Position numbers and translations under genes: made by a program. From assembly GCA_017882705.1 (NCBI GenBank), contig JADGOZ010000124.1:1-40061 (forward strand): 40,061 nt of DNA, given 5' to 3'. Below the pieces are notes generated by a model. It was not told the origin of the DNA. It worked only from the letters and a program-made list of their open reading frames with translations, and made no database searches. This document shows, in pieces, positions 1-7,681 of the stretch; position 1 is the first letter of the stretch, and each line of letters begins with the position of its first letter. Source of the DNA: Candidatus Nanopelagicales bacterium (GTDB taxonomy: Bacteria > Actinomycetota > Actinomycetes > S36-B12 > CAIYMF01).

Positions 1-541
1 CGGACCGGCCGGCGTCGGGGTGCTCGCCGTGCGCAACGGCGTGCGCTGGCGCTCCGGCGCACCCGAGGGCGCTCAGGAGCACGGCCGGGTCCCCGGGTTC
101 GTCGACGTGCCTGCGGTCGTCGCGGCCGCGGCCGCCCTCGAGGCGGTCGAGCGCGACCGCCTCGCCGAGTCCGCGCGGCTGTCCGCGCTCGTCGACCGGC
201 TGCGGTCCCGGGTGCCGGAGCTGGTCCCGGACACGGTCGTGCTCGGCGACCCGGTCGACCGGCTCCCCCACCTCGTGACCTTCTCCTTCCTCTACGTCGA
301 CGGCGAGGCGCTGCTCGGCGACCTCGACGCCGTCGGCTTCGCGGTGTCGTCGGGCTCGTCCTGCGTCTCGGACTCGCTGGCGCCCTCGCACGTCCTGGCC
401 GCCATGGGGGCGCTCACCCAGGGCAACCTGCGGGTGTCGCTGCCGCACGGTGCCGCCGTGGCCGACGTCGAGCGGCTCCTCGAGGTCCTGCCGGCCGTGG
501 TGGCCCGGGTCCGCGGCACGCTCGGGGCGGAGGGGCTGTGA
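1..541 (+). CDS. Cysteine desulfurase (class V aminotransferase), 3' part
   Basis: The reading frame is open from the left edge (frame of position 2) to the TGA at 539-541, so the 5' part, including the PLP-binding lysine, lies outside the window. The first visible residues (GPAGVGVLAVR) match the GPxGVG segment that follows the PLP lysine in NifS/IscS-type enzymes. The catalytic-cysteine loop is clear: SSGSSC, with Cys at 362-364, followed by PSHVLAAMG. These PLP enzymes remove sulfur from L-cysteine as an enzyme persulfide. The stop overlaps the GTG start of a TusA-like gene by four bases (GTGA), which suggests translational coupling and a sulfur-relay pair. The GTG at 20 is only an internal codon. 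Family assignment is firm; the subtype (IscS-like or NifS-like) is not resolved. Confidence 0.9.
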   Translation, partial: GPAGVGVLAVRNGVRWRSGAPEGAQEHGRVPGFVDVPAVVAAAAALEAVERDRLAESARLSALVDRLRSRVPELVPDTVVLGDPVDRLPHLVTFSFLYVDGEALLGDLDAVGFAVSSGSSCVSDSLAPSHVLAAMGALTQGNLRVSLPHGAAVADVERLLEVLPAVVARVRGTLGAEGL

Positions 542-792
542 CCGACGGGACGACACCACCGGCGCACGACCGCGTGCTCGACGAGCGGGGGACCGTGTGC
601 CCGCTGCCCGTGATCGCCCTCGCCCGCGCGAGCGCCGACGAGCCGACCGCCCGCCTCCTGCTGCTGGCCGACGACCCGGCGGCGGAGCACGACGTCCCGG
701 CGTGGTGCGGCCTGCGCGGCCGTGTCCTCGAGTGGGTCGGCGACGCTCCCGACGGAGCGGGCCGGGCCTACCTCGTCGCGCCTGTGCCCTGA
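538..792 (+). CDS. TusA-family sulfurtransferase
   Basis: An 84-residue protein with the TusA signature LDERGTVCPLPVIALAR; Cys21 is the predicted persulfide-carrying residue. A second cysteine (Cys57, in PAWCGLRG) lies where some TusA-like proteins carry one. TusA proteins receive sulfane sulfur from a cysteine desulfurase and pass it to acceptors in tRNA thiolation, molybdenum cofactor or other thio-cofactor pathways. The GTG start overlaps the stop of the desulfurase gene, so donor and carrier are probably made together. The acceptor cannot be read from this window. The gene converges on aat with a 14-bp gap. Confidence 0.85.
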   Translation: MTDGTTPPAHDRVLDERGTVCPLPVIALARASADEPTARLLLLADDPAAEHDVPAWCGLRGRVLEWVGDAPDGAGRAYLVAPVP

Positions 793-806
793 GGCGGGAC
801 GCGGGC

Positions 807-1478
807 TCAGAAGACCGGCGGCAGCGGCAACGCTGAGTCGAGCAGGCGCAGGTAGTCGAGCCGGTCCACGTCGACCACGCCGAGCGAGGCGAGGTGCTCG
901 GTCCGCCACTGGACGTCGAGCAGCCGACGCTCCGGCAGCTCGCTCGCGGCGAGGCGCTGCACGAGGGCGACCAGGGCGACCTTGGAGGCGTCCGTGGCCG
1001 TGCTGAACATCGACTCCCCCGCGAAGAGACCGCCGATCTCCACGCCGTAGAGACCCCCGACGAGGTCGCCCTCGGCCGTGCGCGTCTCCACCGAGTGCGC
1101 CCAGCCGAGCCGGTGCAGCTCGGTGTAGGCCTCGACCACGCCGGGCGTGATCCAGCCGTCCGGGCGACGCGGGTCGCCGCACGCGAGCACGACCTCGACG
1201 AACGCGGTGTCGACGGTCGTCGTGAACCGTCGGCAGGACCTGCGCAGCGAGCTCGTGACCCGCAGGCCGGCGAGCGGGAGCACGCCGCGGGGGTCGGGCG
1301 ACCACCACCCGATCGGGCCGTCCGCCTCGAGGGGCATCGGGAAGAGCCCGCAGCGGTACGCCGCCAGCAGCGTGCCCGGCGCCAGGTCGGCGCCGACTCC
1401 GAGCAGCTCGACCCCCGGCTCCGCCTCTCCCGGCTCGGGCAGCCCCCACGGTGTGGGCGCCGGCTCGATCCGGGTCAC
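807..1478 (-). CDS. aat: Leucyl/phenylalanyl-tRNA-protein transferase
   Basis: A 223-residue protein with the landmarks of Aat: AYRCGLFPM, WWSPDPRGVLPL, then YGVEIGGLFAGESMFS followed by ASKVAL, and LLDVQWRTEHLASLG near the C-terminus. Aat transfers Leu or Phe from aminoacyl-tRNA to proteins with N-terminal Arg or Lys, marking them for ClpS/ClpAP-type degradation (bacterial N-end rule). Length is usual for the family. It lies 13 bp downstream of the adoK stop on the same strand, so the two are probably co-transcribed. No ClpS or ClpA gene is visible nearby. The start places the AYRxGxFPM motif about 40 residues in, as expected. Confidence 0.95.
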   Translation of the reverse strand: MTRIEPAPTPWGLPEPGEAEPGVELLGVGADLAPGTLLAAYRCGLFPMPLEADGPIGWWSPDPRGVLPLAGLRVTSSLRRSCRRFTTTVDTAFVEVVLACGDPRRPDGWITPGVVEAYTELHRLGWAHSVETRTAEGDLVGGLYGVEIGGLFAGESMFSTATDASKVALVALVQRLAASELPERRLLDVQWRTEHLASLGVVDVDRLDYLRLLDSALPLPPVF

Positions 1479-1491
1479 GACCTGCCTCGGG

Positions 1492-2478
1492 TCAAGGGCG
1501 CGGGCAGCGGATGTGCTCCGCGACCTCCGCGGCGCCGGCGGCGCCGTAGGTGTCGGCGAAGCGGGCGAGGAAGTGCTGCTGGGCGAGGTCGTACTCCTGG
1601 GTGCCCACGGTCTCGATCACGTAGGTGGCCAGCAGCGAGCCGATCTGGGCGCACCGCTCGTGCGAGAGCTCCCAGGCGAGGCCGGCGAGGAAGCCGGCAC
1701 GGAACGCGTCGCCGACCCCGGTGGGGTCGGCCTTGAGCTCTTCGGGCGGGCAGCCGACCTCGACGGTCGGCTGGCCGGCCACCTCGATGCGGGCGCCGTC
1801 CTTGCCGAGCGTCGTGACGCGGACTCCGACGCGGGAGAGCACCTCCTCGGACGACCAGCCCGTCTTCTGCTCGATCATGGCGGCCTCGTAGTCGTTGCTG
1901 AACAGGTAGGCCGCACCGTCAACGAGCTGCTTGATGCCGTCGCCGTCGAGCCAGGCGAGCTGCTGGCTCGGGTCGGCCACGAAGGGGACGCCGCGGAAGC
2001 GACACTCGTCGGTGTGCCGGTTCATCGCCTCGGGGTCGTTCGCGCCGACGAGGACGAGGTCGAGGCCCCCGACCCGCTCCGCGATCGGTCCGAGCTCGAT
2101 CTCGCGCGCCTCGGTCATCGCACCGGGGTAGAACGACGCGATCTGGCACTGCTCGACATCGGTGGTGCAGACGAAGCGCGCGGTGTGGCGGACGTCCGAG
2201 ACCCTGACCGAGTGGGTGTCGACGCCGTGGCGGGCCAGCCACGAGCGGTAGTCGGCGAAGTCCTGACCGACCGAGCCGACGAGGATCGGGTTGAGGCCGA
2301 GGACGCCCATGCCGAAGGCGATGTTCGCCGCCACCCCGCCGCGCCGGACGTCGAGGTCGTCGACGAGGAACGACAGCGAGATCTTGTCGAGCTTGTCGGC
2401 GACCAGGGAGTCGGAGAACTTCCCCGGGAACGTCATGAGGTGGTCGGTCGCGATGGAGCCGGTGACGCACACGCGCAC
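1492..2478 (-). CDS. adoK: PfkB-family kinase, adenosine kinase type
   Basis: A 328-residue sugar/nucleoside kinase. The start chosen is the GTG at 2478, preceded by a purine-rich GAGAAGAGA element, and it gives the N-terminus VRVCVTGSIATDHLM; longer in-frame extensions read into non-conserved sequence. The two PfkB signatures are present: RRGGVAANIAFGMGVLG near the N-terminus and DPTGVGDAFRAGF, whose Asp257 is the predicted catalytic base. Wording such as HTARFVCTTD, IASFYPGAM and GANDPEAM closely recalls mycobacterial adenosine kinase (Rv2202c), which phosphorylates adenosine to AMP. Substrate is inferred from that likeness; another nucleoside or sugar is possible. It is divergent from the lipoprotein gene (155-bp gap) and precedes aat. 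Confidence 0.88.
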   Translation of the reverse strand: MRVCVTGSIATDHLMTFPGKFSDSLVADKLDKISLSFLVDDLDVRRGGVAANIAFGMGVLGLNPILVGSVGQDFADYRSWLARHGVDTHSVRVSDVRHTARFVCTTDVEQCQIASFYPGAMTEAREIELGPIAERVGGLDLVLVGANDPEAMNRHTDECRFRGVPFVADPSQQLAWLDGDGIKQLVDGAAYLFSNDYEAAMIEQKTGWSSEEVLSRVGVRVTTLGKDGARIEVAGQPTVEVGCPPEELKADPTGVGDAFRAGFLAGLAWELSHERCAQIGSLLATYVIETVGTQEYDLAQQHFLARFADTYGAAGAAEVAEHIRCPRP

Positions 2479-2633
2479 GGGATTCTCTTCTCGTCGGGGC
2501 GCCGCGAGGGGCTCGCTGGCCTGACGTCGCACGACCCTATCCGGCGACCCGACCGATCGAGGGAACCGGACGCCCACCGGAGGCGTCCGACCGGCAACGG
2601 GGGCCAGACTTCGCTCGGCGAGGGGACACCGAC

Positions 2634-4088
2634 ATGACCAGCACCAGCACGACGCGCGGCCGGGTCGTCGCGACCGCCGGGGCGCTCGCGACCGTGCTCG
2701 GCCTCGCGGCGTGCGGCTCCCAGGTCGCGGGCTCGGGCGCGTCCGGCTCGCTGCCGCTGCTCCGGATCGGCGCATCGTCCTACGGCGCCACCGACGCCGT
2801 GGCACGCGCGAGCGGCTCCGGCGCCACCGGCGCGAGCCAGGACCCCTACCCGCTGACCGGCACCCTCCCCAGCGGGCCGTCCTCGGCCGCGGTCTACCGC
2901 TTCTCCGCCGACGCCACGAGCAGGGACGACGTCGCTGCGCTCGCGTCGGCCCTCGGCGTCACGGGCACACCGGTCCGCCACCAGCACGGCTGGGAGGTCT
3001 CGGCGAAGTCCGGCGACGTCCGCGTGCACGACGGCGGCACGTCGTGGTCCTACTCGCGGGGCACGTCCGAGTGCCCGTCGTACGCCGTCGACATCGACAA
3101 CGCCGACGGCGCGATCTCCTCGAGCGGCTGCGCCGTCGCCGTGCCTCCGACGGCCACCGCCGCGACGCCGGCGCCGAGTGCCCCCACCGACTCGGTCGCC
3201 CTGTCCGCGGCCCAGCACGTGCTCTCGGCCGCCGGGCTGGACCCGGCACCGGCACGGGTCCTGGCCGGCGCGGACGGCTACCCGGTCCGCACAGTGGTCC
3301 TGGACCCGACGGTGGGCGGGCTCCGGACCTCGGGCGCACGCACCGTGGTCGACGTCGGTGCGGGCGGCGCGCTCGGAGCGATGGGCGTCCTCGCCACGCC
3401 GACCCCGGGTGACTCGTACCCGATCGTGAGCGCGGCAGCCGCGCTGGACCTGCTCCGCGCGATGCCGCGGCCGGAGATGGCCATCGCCTGCGTGCAGGGC
3501 AAGGCCTGCCCCGGCGTCGGCCCGCAGCCGGTCACCGGCGCGGTCCTCGGCCTGTCGATGGCCTACGACGCCGGCGCGCCGGTCCTCGTGCCCGCGTGGC
3601 TGTTCACGGTCGCGGGGTCCGACGAGCCGGTCCCGGTCGTCGCGGTGGAGCGCGCCTACCTCGCCGATCCCACCCAGAGCCCGAACCCCGTCGGGTCCGG
3701 CCCCGACGCCACATCCGCACCGAACCCGGGCACGTCCGACGGCGGATCCGGCTCGGTCCCCGGCAGCTCCGGCGGCAGCGGTCCGGCGACCCCGGTCCCC
3801 GTGACGGAACCGCCGGTCCCGGTGCTGGCCGCGCAGTGGGCGTCGCTCGGCAAGGACGGCCGCACGCTCGTCCTCGGCGGTATGGGCGGGGTCTGCGACG
3901 ACTACTCCGGCGTGGCCGCGGAGACGTCGACGACCATCACCGTGAGCATTCTCGCCACGCCCAAGACGCCCGGCGGCGTCTGCCCGGCCGTCGCGAAGGA
4001 GTTCACCGTGACCGTGGCACTGGCCGCGCCGTGGGACAACCGGATGATCGTGGACAAGGTCAGCGGGCACGCGCTCGCCGTGCGCTGA
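2634..4088 (+). CDS. Secreted lipoprotein of unknown function
   Basis: 484 residues with a type II signal peptide: positive N-terminus, hydrophobic stretch and lipobox LAAC with the lipidated cysteine at position 27. The start is ATG 2634, with AGGGGA at 2621-2626. After the signal comes a Ser/Gly/Ala-rich extracellular region with several Cys residues, then a Pro/Ser/Gly linker at about residues 345-395, then a C-terminal segment with two cysteines (GGVCDDYSG and GGVCPAV) that could form a disulfide. I recognise no enzymatic motif. Position between adoK and erpA parallels Rv2203 in mycobacteria, but I could not establish sequence homology. It is probably an envelope protein exposed outside the membrane. 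Confidence 0.8.
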   Translation: MTSTSTTRGRVVATAGALATVLGLAACGSQVAGSGASGSLPLLRIGASSYGATDAVARASGSGATGASQDPYPLTGTLPSGPSSAAVYRFSADATSRDDVAALASALGVTGTPVRHQHGWEVSAKSGDVRVHDGGTSWSYSRGTSECPSYAVDIDNADGAISSSGCAVAVPPTATAATPAPSAPTDSVALSAAQHVLSAAGLDPAPARVLAGADGYPVRTVVLDPTVGGLRTSGARTVVDVGAGGALGAMGVLATPTPGDSYPIVSAAAALDLLRAMPRPEMAIACVQGKACPGVGPQPVTGAVLGLSMAYDAGAPVLVPAWLFTVAGSDEPVPVVAVERAYLADPTQSPNPVGSGPDATSAPNPGTSDGGSGSVPGSSGGSGPATPVPVTEPPVPVLAAQWASLGKDGRTLVLGGMGGVCDDYSGVAAETSTTITVSILATPKTPGGVCPAVAKEFTVTVALAAPWDNRMIVDKVSGHALAVR

Positions 4089-4099
4089 CCGGCGTACGA

Positions 4100-4134
4100 C
4101 GAAGGCCCGCACCCGGGTCGGGTGCAGGCCTTCG
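4100..4134. terminator. Bidirectional terminator between lipoprotein gene and erpA
   Basis: A hairpin starting 11 bp after the lipoprotein stop: outer arms CGAAGGCC / GGCCTTCG, inner arms GCACCC / GGGTGC, one C-A mismatch between them and a five-base loop. It lies between two convergent genes, so it can serve both. There is no strong T tract, which is common in GC-rich actinobacteria. Confidence 0.7.
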
Positions 4135-4147
4135 TGACGAGGGGGGT

Positions 4148-4513
4148 CTAGCTGAACGAGTCGCCGCAGGCGCAGGAGCCCGTGGCGTTGGGGTTGTCGA
4201 TCGTGAACCCCTGCTTCTCGATGGTGTCGACGAAGTCGATGGTGGCGCCGCCGAGGTAGGGGGCGCTCATCCGGTCGGTGACGACCTTGACGGTGCCGAA
4301 CTCCTTGACGACGTCGCCGTCGAGCGAGCGGTCGTCGAAGAAGAGCTGGTAGCGCAGGCCCGAGCATCCGCCGGGCTGCACGGCGACGCGCAGCGCGAGG
4401 TCGTCGCGGCCCTCCTGGTCGAGGAGCGCGGCCACCTTCGCGGACGCCTCCTCGGTGAGCAGGACTCCGTCGGTGACGGGTGTCGAGGTCTCGATCGTGA
4501 CGTCGGCGGTCAT
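4148..4513 (-). CDS. erpA: A-type iron-sulfur cluster insertion protein (ErpA/HesB family)
   Basis: 121 residues from ATG 4513, which has a good GGGAGGA ribosome site 7 bases upstream. The three conserved cluster-binding cysteines of A-type carriers are present: Cys50 in QPGGCSGLRY and Cys114/Cys116 in the C-terminal GSCACGDSFS. These proteins hold a 2Fe-2S or 4Fe-4S cluster and deliver it to apo-enzymes; NadA and LipA, both encoded in this window, are 4Fe-4S proteins and are plausible clients. An in-frame extension upstream to 4660 lacks conservation and is rejected. The glycerate kinase gene ends 163 bp upstream on the same strand, a gap large enough for a promoter of its own. Confidence 0.93.
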   Translation of the reverse strand: MTADVTIETSTPVTDGVLLTEEASAKVAALLDQEGRDDLALRVAVQPGGCSGLRYQLFFDDRSLDGDVVKEFGTVKVVTDRMSAPYLGGATIDFVDTIEKQGFTIDNPNATGSCACGDSFS

Positions 4514-4676
4514 GCGGTGGTCCTCCCGGGCGGGCGTGCGGTGCGGTGCAGGTCTGTGATGCACAACAGGCCGCGGACCGGGACGTATTCCCGGGGCTGC
4601 GCCTGGTGCGCTGGTCCATGGTGCCACGCGTCCGACGGATCGACCCCAGGCGTGCCTCACCTCACACGGCGTGGCG

Positions 4677-5819
4677 TCAGTGCGACCAGGTGCGCGCGAC
4701 CCGCTCGGCGAGGTCGGCGAGGCAGGCGGCGGGCTCGCCGAACGCCGTCTCGGAGGGACGTCCGCGGTCGCGCAGGTCGTCGAGCACGGCGTACGCGCCG
4801 CTGACCCCGATGGCGAGGTACTCCCGCTTCCCGACGTCGACCCGGCCGGCGAGGACGACGCAGGCGCGGCCCTGGGACAGCGCCGCCGCAGCGACTCCGG
4901 ACACGACCTTGCCGCGCATGCTCTGCCAGTCGAACGCCCCCTCCCCCGTCAGCACGAGGTCGGCGCGGCCGATGTGCGCGGCGAGGTCGACGGTCTCGAG
5001 GACCGTGGAGATGCCGGGGACGCGGACGGCGCCGAGGTGCAGCAGGGCGTAGCCGAGACCACCCGCCGCGCCCGCACCCAGCGCCACCGCCGGGTCCTTG
5101 CCGTCCGAGCGGCGGCCGACCGCGCGGACGAGCGACTCGAGCGAGCCCTCGAGCTCCATCACCGCCACGTCGTCCGCGCCCTTCTGCCGGCCGAAGCCGT
5201 TGGTGGCGCCCCGCAGGCCGAGGAGCGGGTTGTCGACGTCGGAGGCCGCGACGAGCTCGAGGCCGGCCACCGCGTCGATCGCAGGGCCCAGCGCCACGGC
5301 ACCCACGCGGCCCAGGGCGCCGCCGCCCGCGGCCAGGAGCGCCGTGGCGTCGTGGCCGTCGACATCGACGGCCTCCGCACCCAGCGCCGCGAGCAGCCCG
5401 GCGCCCGCGTCGTTGGTCCCGGACCCGCCGAGGCCGAGGACGATCCGCCGGGCGCCGACGTCGCGCGCGGCGAGGACCAGTTCGCCGACGCCGTAGGTCG
5501 TCGTCGTGCGCGGGTCGCGCGGCTCGGGGACGAGGTGGAGGCCGCAGGCCTGCGCGGACTCGACGTAGGCGGTGTCGCCCACCAGGAGCACCGACGCGTC
5601 GACCGGCGAGCCCAGGGGGCCCGTGACGCGTCGCTGCACCAGCTCGCCGCCGAGCACCGCGTGCAGGACGTCGACGAACCCCGGGCCACCGTCCGCGAGC
5701 GGCACCTCGACGAGCTCGTCCCCCGGGGACGTACGCCGCCAGCCCGCGGCGATCGCCGCGGCCGCCTCGACGGCCGAGAGGGTCCCCGCGAACTTGTCCG
5801 GGGCGATGAGCACGCGCAC
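4677..5819 (-). CDS. glxK: Glycerate kinase (GarK/GlxK family)
   Basis: 380 residues with the family hallmarks APDKFAGTLSA at the N-terminus, PLADGGPG, and the glycine-rich GLGGSGTNDAGAGLLAALG. The enzyme phosphorylates D-glycerate (2-phosphoglycerate in characterised GarK-type enzymes), feeding glyoxylate or serine-derived carbon into glycolysis. The start is GTG 5819. No Shine-Dalgarno sequence precedes it, but TAGCGT ends exactly seven bases upstream, the arrangement expected of a leaderless transcript. It is divergent from nadA (58-bp gap) and precedes erpA; the same neighbour order occurs as Rv2205c-Rv2204c in M. tuberculosis. No glyoxylate pathway gene is adjacent, so its metabolic feed is unknown. 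Confidence 0.92.
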   Translation of the reverse strand: MRVLIAPDKFAGTLSAVEAAAAIAAGWRRTSPGDELVEVPLADGGPGFVDVLHAVLGGELVQRRVTGPLGSPVDASVLLVGDTAYVESAQACGLHLVPEPRDPRTTTTYGVGELVLAARDVGARRIVLGLGGSGTNDAGAGLLAALGAEAVDVDGHDATALLAAGGGALGRVGAVALGPAIDAVAGLELVAASDVDNPLLGLRGATNGFGRQKGADDVAVMELEGSLESLVRAVGRRSDGKDPAVALGAGAAGGLGYALLHLGAVRVPGISTVLETVDLAAHIGRADLVLTGEGAFDWQSMRGKVVSGVAAAALSQGRACVVLAGRVDVGKREYLAIGVSGAYAVLDDLRDRGRPSETAFGEPAACLADLAERVARTWSH

Positions 5820-5821
5820 GG

Positions 5822-5849
5822 CCCTGACGCTAGCGGTCAGCCGTCAGGG
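5822..5849. promoter_or_regulatory. Inverted repeat in the glxK/nadA divergent promoter region
   Basis: Perfect 8-bp arms CCCTGACG (5822-5829) and CGTCAGGG (5842-5849) with a 12-bp spacer. The repeat covers the presumed glxK -10 hexamer (TAGCGT on the minus strand, 5827-5832) and ends 28 bp before the nadA ATG. It is a good position for a repressor that senses one of the two pathways. No known operator was recognised. Confidence 0.4.
5827..5832 (-). promoter_or_regulatory. -10 hexamer TAGCGT for leaderless glxK
   Basis: TAGCGT on the minus strand is followed by 7 bases and the GTG start at 5819. No ribosome-binding site fits in between. Confidence 0.5.
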
Positions 5850-5877
5850 TGCTCGAGACGCGTGACATGATCGGCGT

Positions 5878-7074
5878 ATGGCGTCCGAGACCTTCGTCGA
5901 GCCCACCCCCACGCCCCTGGCGCTGCTGCTGCTCGGCCGGGGTGCGGATCCTGACTCCGAGCGCGGCGTCGAGTGCCCGGGCGACCTGCCCGCCGCGAGC
6001 GACCCCGGGCTCGTCGAGCGGGCCCGTGCGGCGAAGGCCGCGCTCGGTGACCGGGTGTTCGTGCTCGGCCACCACTACCAGCGCGACGAGGTCATCCAGT
6101 TCGCCGACGTCACGGGCGACTCGTTCAAGCTCGCGCGCGACGCCGCGGCCCGGCCCGACGCGGAGTACGTCGTCTTCTGCGGCGTGCACTTCATGGCCGA
6201 GAGCGCCGACATCCTCACCGGCCCGGACCAGGCCGTCGTCCTTCCCGACCTCGCCGCCGGCTGCTCGATGGCCGACATGGCCGGAATCGGCCAGGTCGAG
6301 GACGCATGGGACGTCCTCGCCGACGCCGGCATCACCGACGTGACGATCCCGATCACGTACATGAACTCGACCGCCGCGATCAAGGCGTTCACGGGGCGCA
6401 ACCACGGCGCGGTGTGCACGTCGTCGAACGCGAAGCAGGCGCTCGACTGGGCGTTCGAGCAGGGCGAGAAGGTCTTCTTCCTCCCGGACCAGCACCTCGG
6501 CCGCAACACCGCGGTGCTCGAGCTCGGGCTTTCGCTCGACGACTGCGTGCTCTACGACCCGCACAAGCCGCAGGGAGGCCTCACGGCCGACCAGCTGCGC
6601 GCCGCGAAGGTCATCCTGTGGAAGGGCCACTGCTCGGTGCACGGCCGCTTCTCGCTCGAGTCGGTCGTCGACGTCCGCGAGCGCATCCCGGGCGTCAACG
6701 TCCTGGTGCACCCCGAGTGCCAGCACGAGGTCGTCACGGCGGCCGACTACGTCGGGTCGACCGAGTACATCATCAAGACGCTCGCCGCGGCGCCTGCGGG
6801 CAGCGCCTGGGCGATCGGCACCGAGCTCAACCTCGTGAAGCGCCTCGCGCTCGCGCACCCGGACAAGCAGGTCGTCTTCCTCGACCGGACCGTGTGCTTC
6901 TGCGCGACGATGAACCGCATCGACCTGCCGCACCTGGTGTGGGCGCTGGAGAGCCTGGTCGCCGGCACCGTCGTGAACCGCATCGAGGTCGACCCGGACG
7001 TCGCGCGCTGGGCCCGCGTCGCCCTCGACCGCATGCTCGCCCTCCCCGGCGTCGGAGCCGCTCCGAAGGACTAG
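5878..7074 (+). CDS. nadA: Quinolinate synthase A
   Basis: 398 residues; condenses iminoaspartate with dihydroxyacetone phosphate to quinolinate in de novo NAD synthesis, using a 4Fe-4S cluster. Family motifs include LGHHYQRDEVIQFAD, PITYMNSTAAIKAF and CTSSNAKQAL. The expected cluster cysteines are Cys101 (FCGVHFMAE), Cys252 (KGHCSVHGRF) and Cys342 (FCATMNRIDL). It is the long form typical of actinobacteria. The partner genes nadB and nadC are not in the window. The start ATG 5878 lacks a Shine-Dalgarno sequence; CATGAT lies six bases upstream, so it may be leaderless. Its TAG stop shares the palindrome CTAG (7071-7074) with the stop of convergent pspAB, leaving no room for a terminator between them. 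Confidence 0.96.
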   Translation: MASETFVEPTPTPLALLLLGRGADPDSERGVECPGDLPAASDPGLVERARAAKAALGDRVFVLGHHYQRDEVIQFADVTGDSFKLARDAAARPDAEYVVFCGVHFMAESADILTGPDQAVVLPDLAAGCSMADMAGIGQVEDAWDVLADAGITDVTIPITYMNSTAAIKAFTGRNHGAVCTSSNAKQALDWAFEQGEKVFFLPDQHLGRNTAVLELGLSLDDCVLYDPHKPQGGLTADQLRAAKVILWKGHCSVHGRFSLESVVDVRERIPGVNVLVHPECQHEVVTAADYVGSTEYIIKTLAAAPAGSAWAIGTELNLVKRLALAHPDKQVVFLDRTVCFCATMNRIDLPHLVWALESLVAGTVVNRIEVDPDVARWARVALDRMLALPGVGAAPKD

Positions 7075-7667
7075 AGGCCGGGGGCGCCCCAGACGGCGAA
7101 CCAGCGGCTGATCTCCGGCTCGAGGCGCAGGTCGTCCCCCAGCAGGTCGCGCAGCTGGATCTCCAGGAGGTTGTCGCGACGCTGCGGCGCAGCGCCGTCG
7201 ATCGTCGTACCCGTGGCCACCGCGGGGGCGAAGGGGTAGAACGTGCCGCGCTTGAACAGGTAGACGAGGCCGAACGTGCGCGTGCCGTCGGTGAACGTCG
7301 CCAGCGAGCAGAGCAGCGTCGTGCCGAAGCCGGAGTCCTCCAGCGTGGTGTTGACCGCGTGCAGGTCGGTGACGAGCGCGGACAGGTCCGGCGGGTCGGT
7401 GCGGCAGACCAGCCAGGTGTAGCCGAACGAGTCGACCTGCACGTCGACCTTCGGGCCGCTGCCGGCGTCGAGCAGGGCCTGGACGTCGGCCTGCACGTCG
7501 GCGAACGCGCGGCCCTCGGGCGCCCGGAACGCGACCGACCCGGTGCCGGTGCTGCGGAAGCCCAGCGAGGCCTCGAGCGTGATGGCCGCCGAGGGCAGGC
7601 CGAACAGCTGGTCGAGGTCGGGCCGGGCGGGCTTGCTGCGGCCGAGGATCGAGTCGAAGAGTCCCAC
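7071..7667 (-). CDS. pspAB: PspA-associated protein PspAB
   Basis: 198 residues starting at GTG 7667 (VGLFDSILGRSKPARPDLDQ), preceded by a G-rich ribosome site. Sequence wording such as LFGLPSAAITLEASLGF, WLVCRTDPPDL, LVTDLHAVN, LVYLFKRGTFYPFAP and the terminal WFAVWGAPGL is characteristic of PspAB, an actinobacterial companion of PspA and HtpX of unknown biochemical role. It follows the M48 protease gene by 14 bp and is almost surely co-transcribed with it. It has no membrane segment, so it is predicted cytoplasmic. It ends inside the nadA stop codon. Assignment to the family is strong; function is inferred from association with membrane-stress genes. Confidence 0.88.
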   Translation of the reverse strand: MGLFDSILGRSKPARPDLDQLFGLPSAAITLEASLGFRSTGTGSVAFRAPEGRAFADVQADVQALLDAGSGPKVDVQVDSFGYTWLVCRTDPPDLSALVTDLHAVNTTLEDSGFGTTLLCSLATFTDGTRTFGLVYLFKRGTFYPFAPAVATGTTIDGAAPQRRDNLLEIQLRDLLGDDLRLEPEISRWFAVWGAPGL

Positions 7668-7681
7668 GCCCCCACCCTGCC

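Noticed and set aside
1147-2637. Plus-strand open frame of 496 codons opposite aat and adoK
   Set aside because: Antisense to two confidently assigned enzymes, no motif or ribosome site.
4554-4567. CRP/FNR-like TGTG-ATG-CACA in the erpA leader
   Set aside because: The palindrome has four-base arms and a three-base centre, unlike the usual TGTGA-N6-TCACA spacing; likely chance.
2433-4619. Long minus-strand open frame (728 codons) across the lipoprotein gene
   Set aside because: Antisense to a gene with lipobox and ribosome site; its translation is Arg/Gly/Asp-rich with no motif. The tail reads adoK and erpA shadows.
4641-4671. DtxR/IdeR iron-box-like sequence upstream of erpA
   Set aside because: Only about 12 of 19 positions fit the consensus on the minus strand, the symmetric half is poor and no promoter was located next to it.
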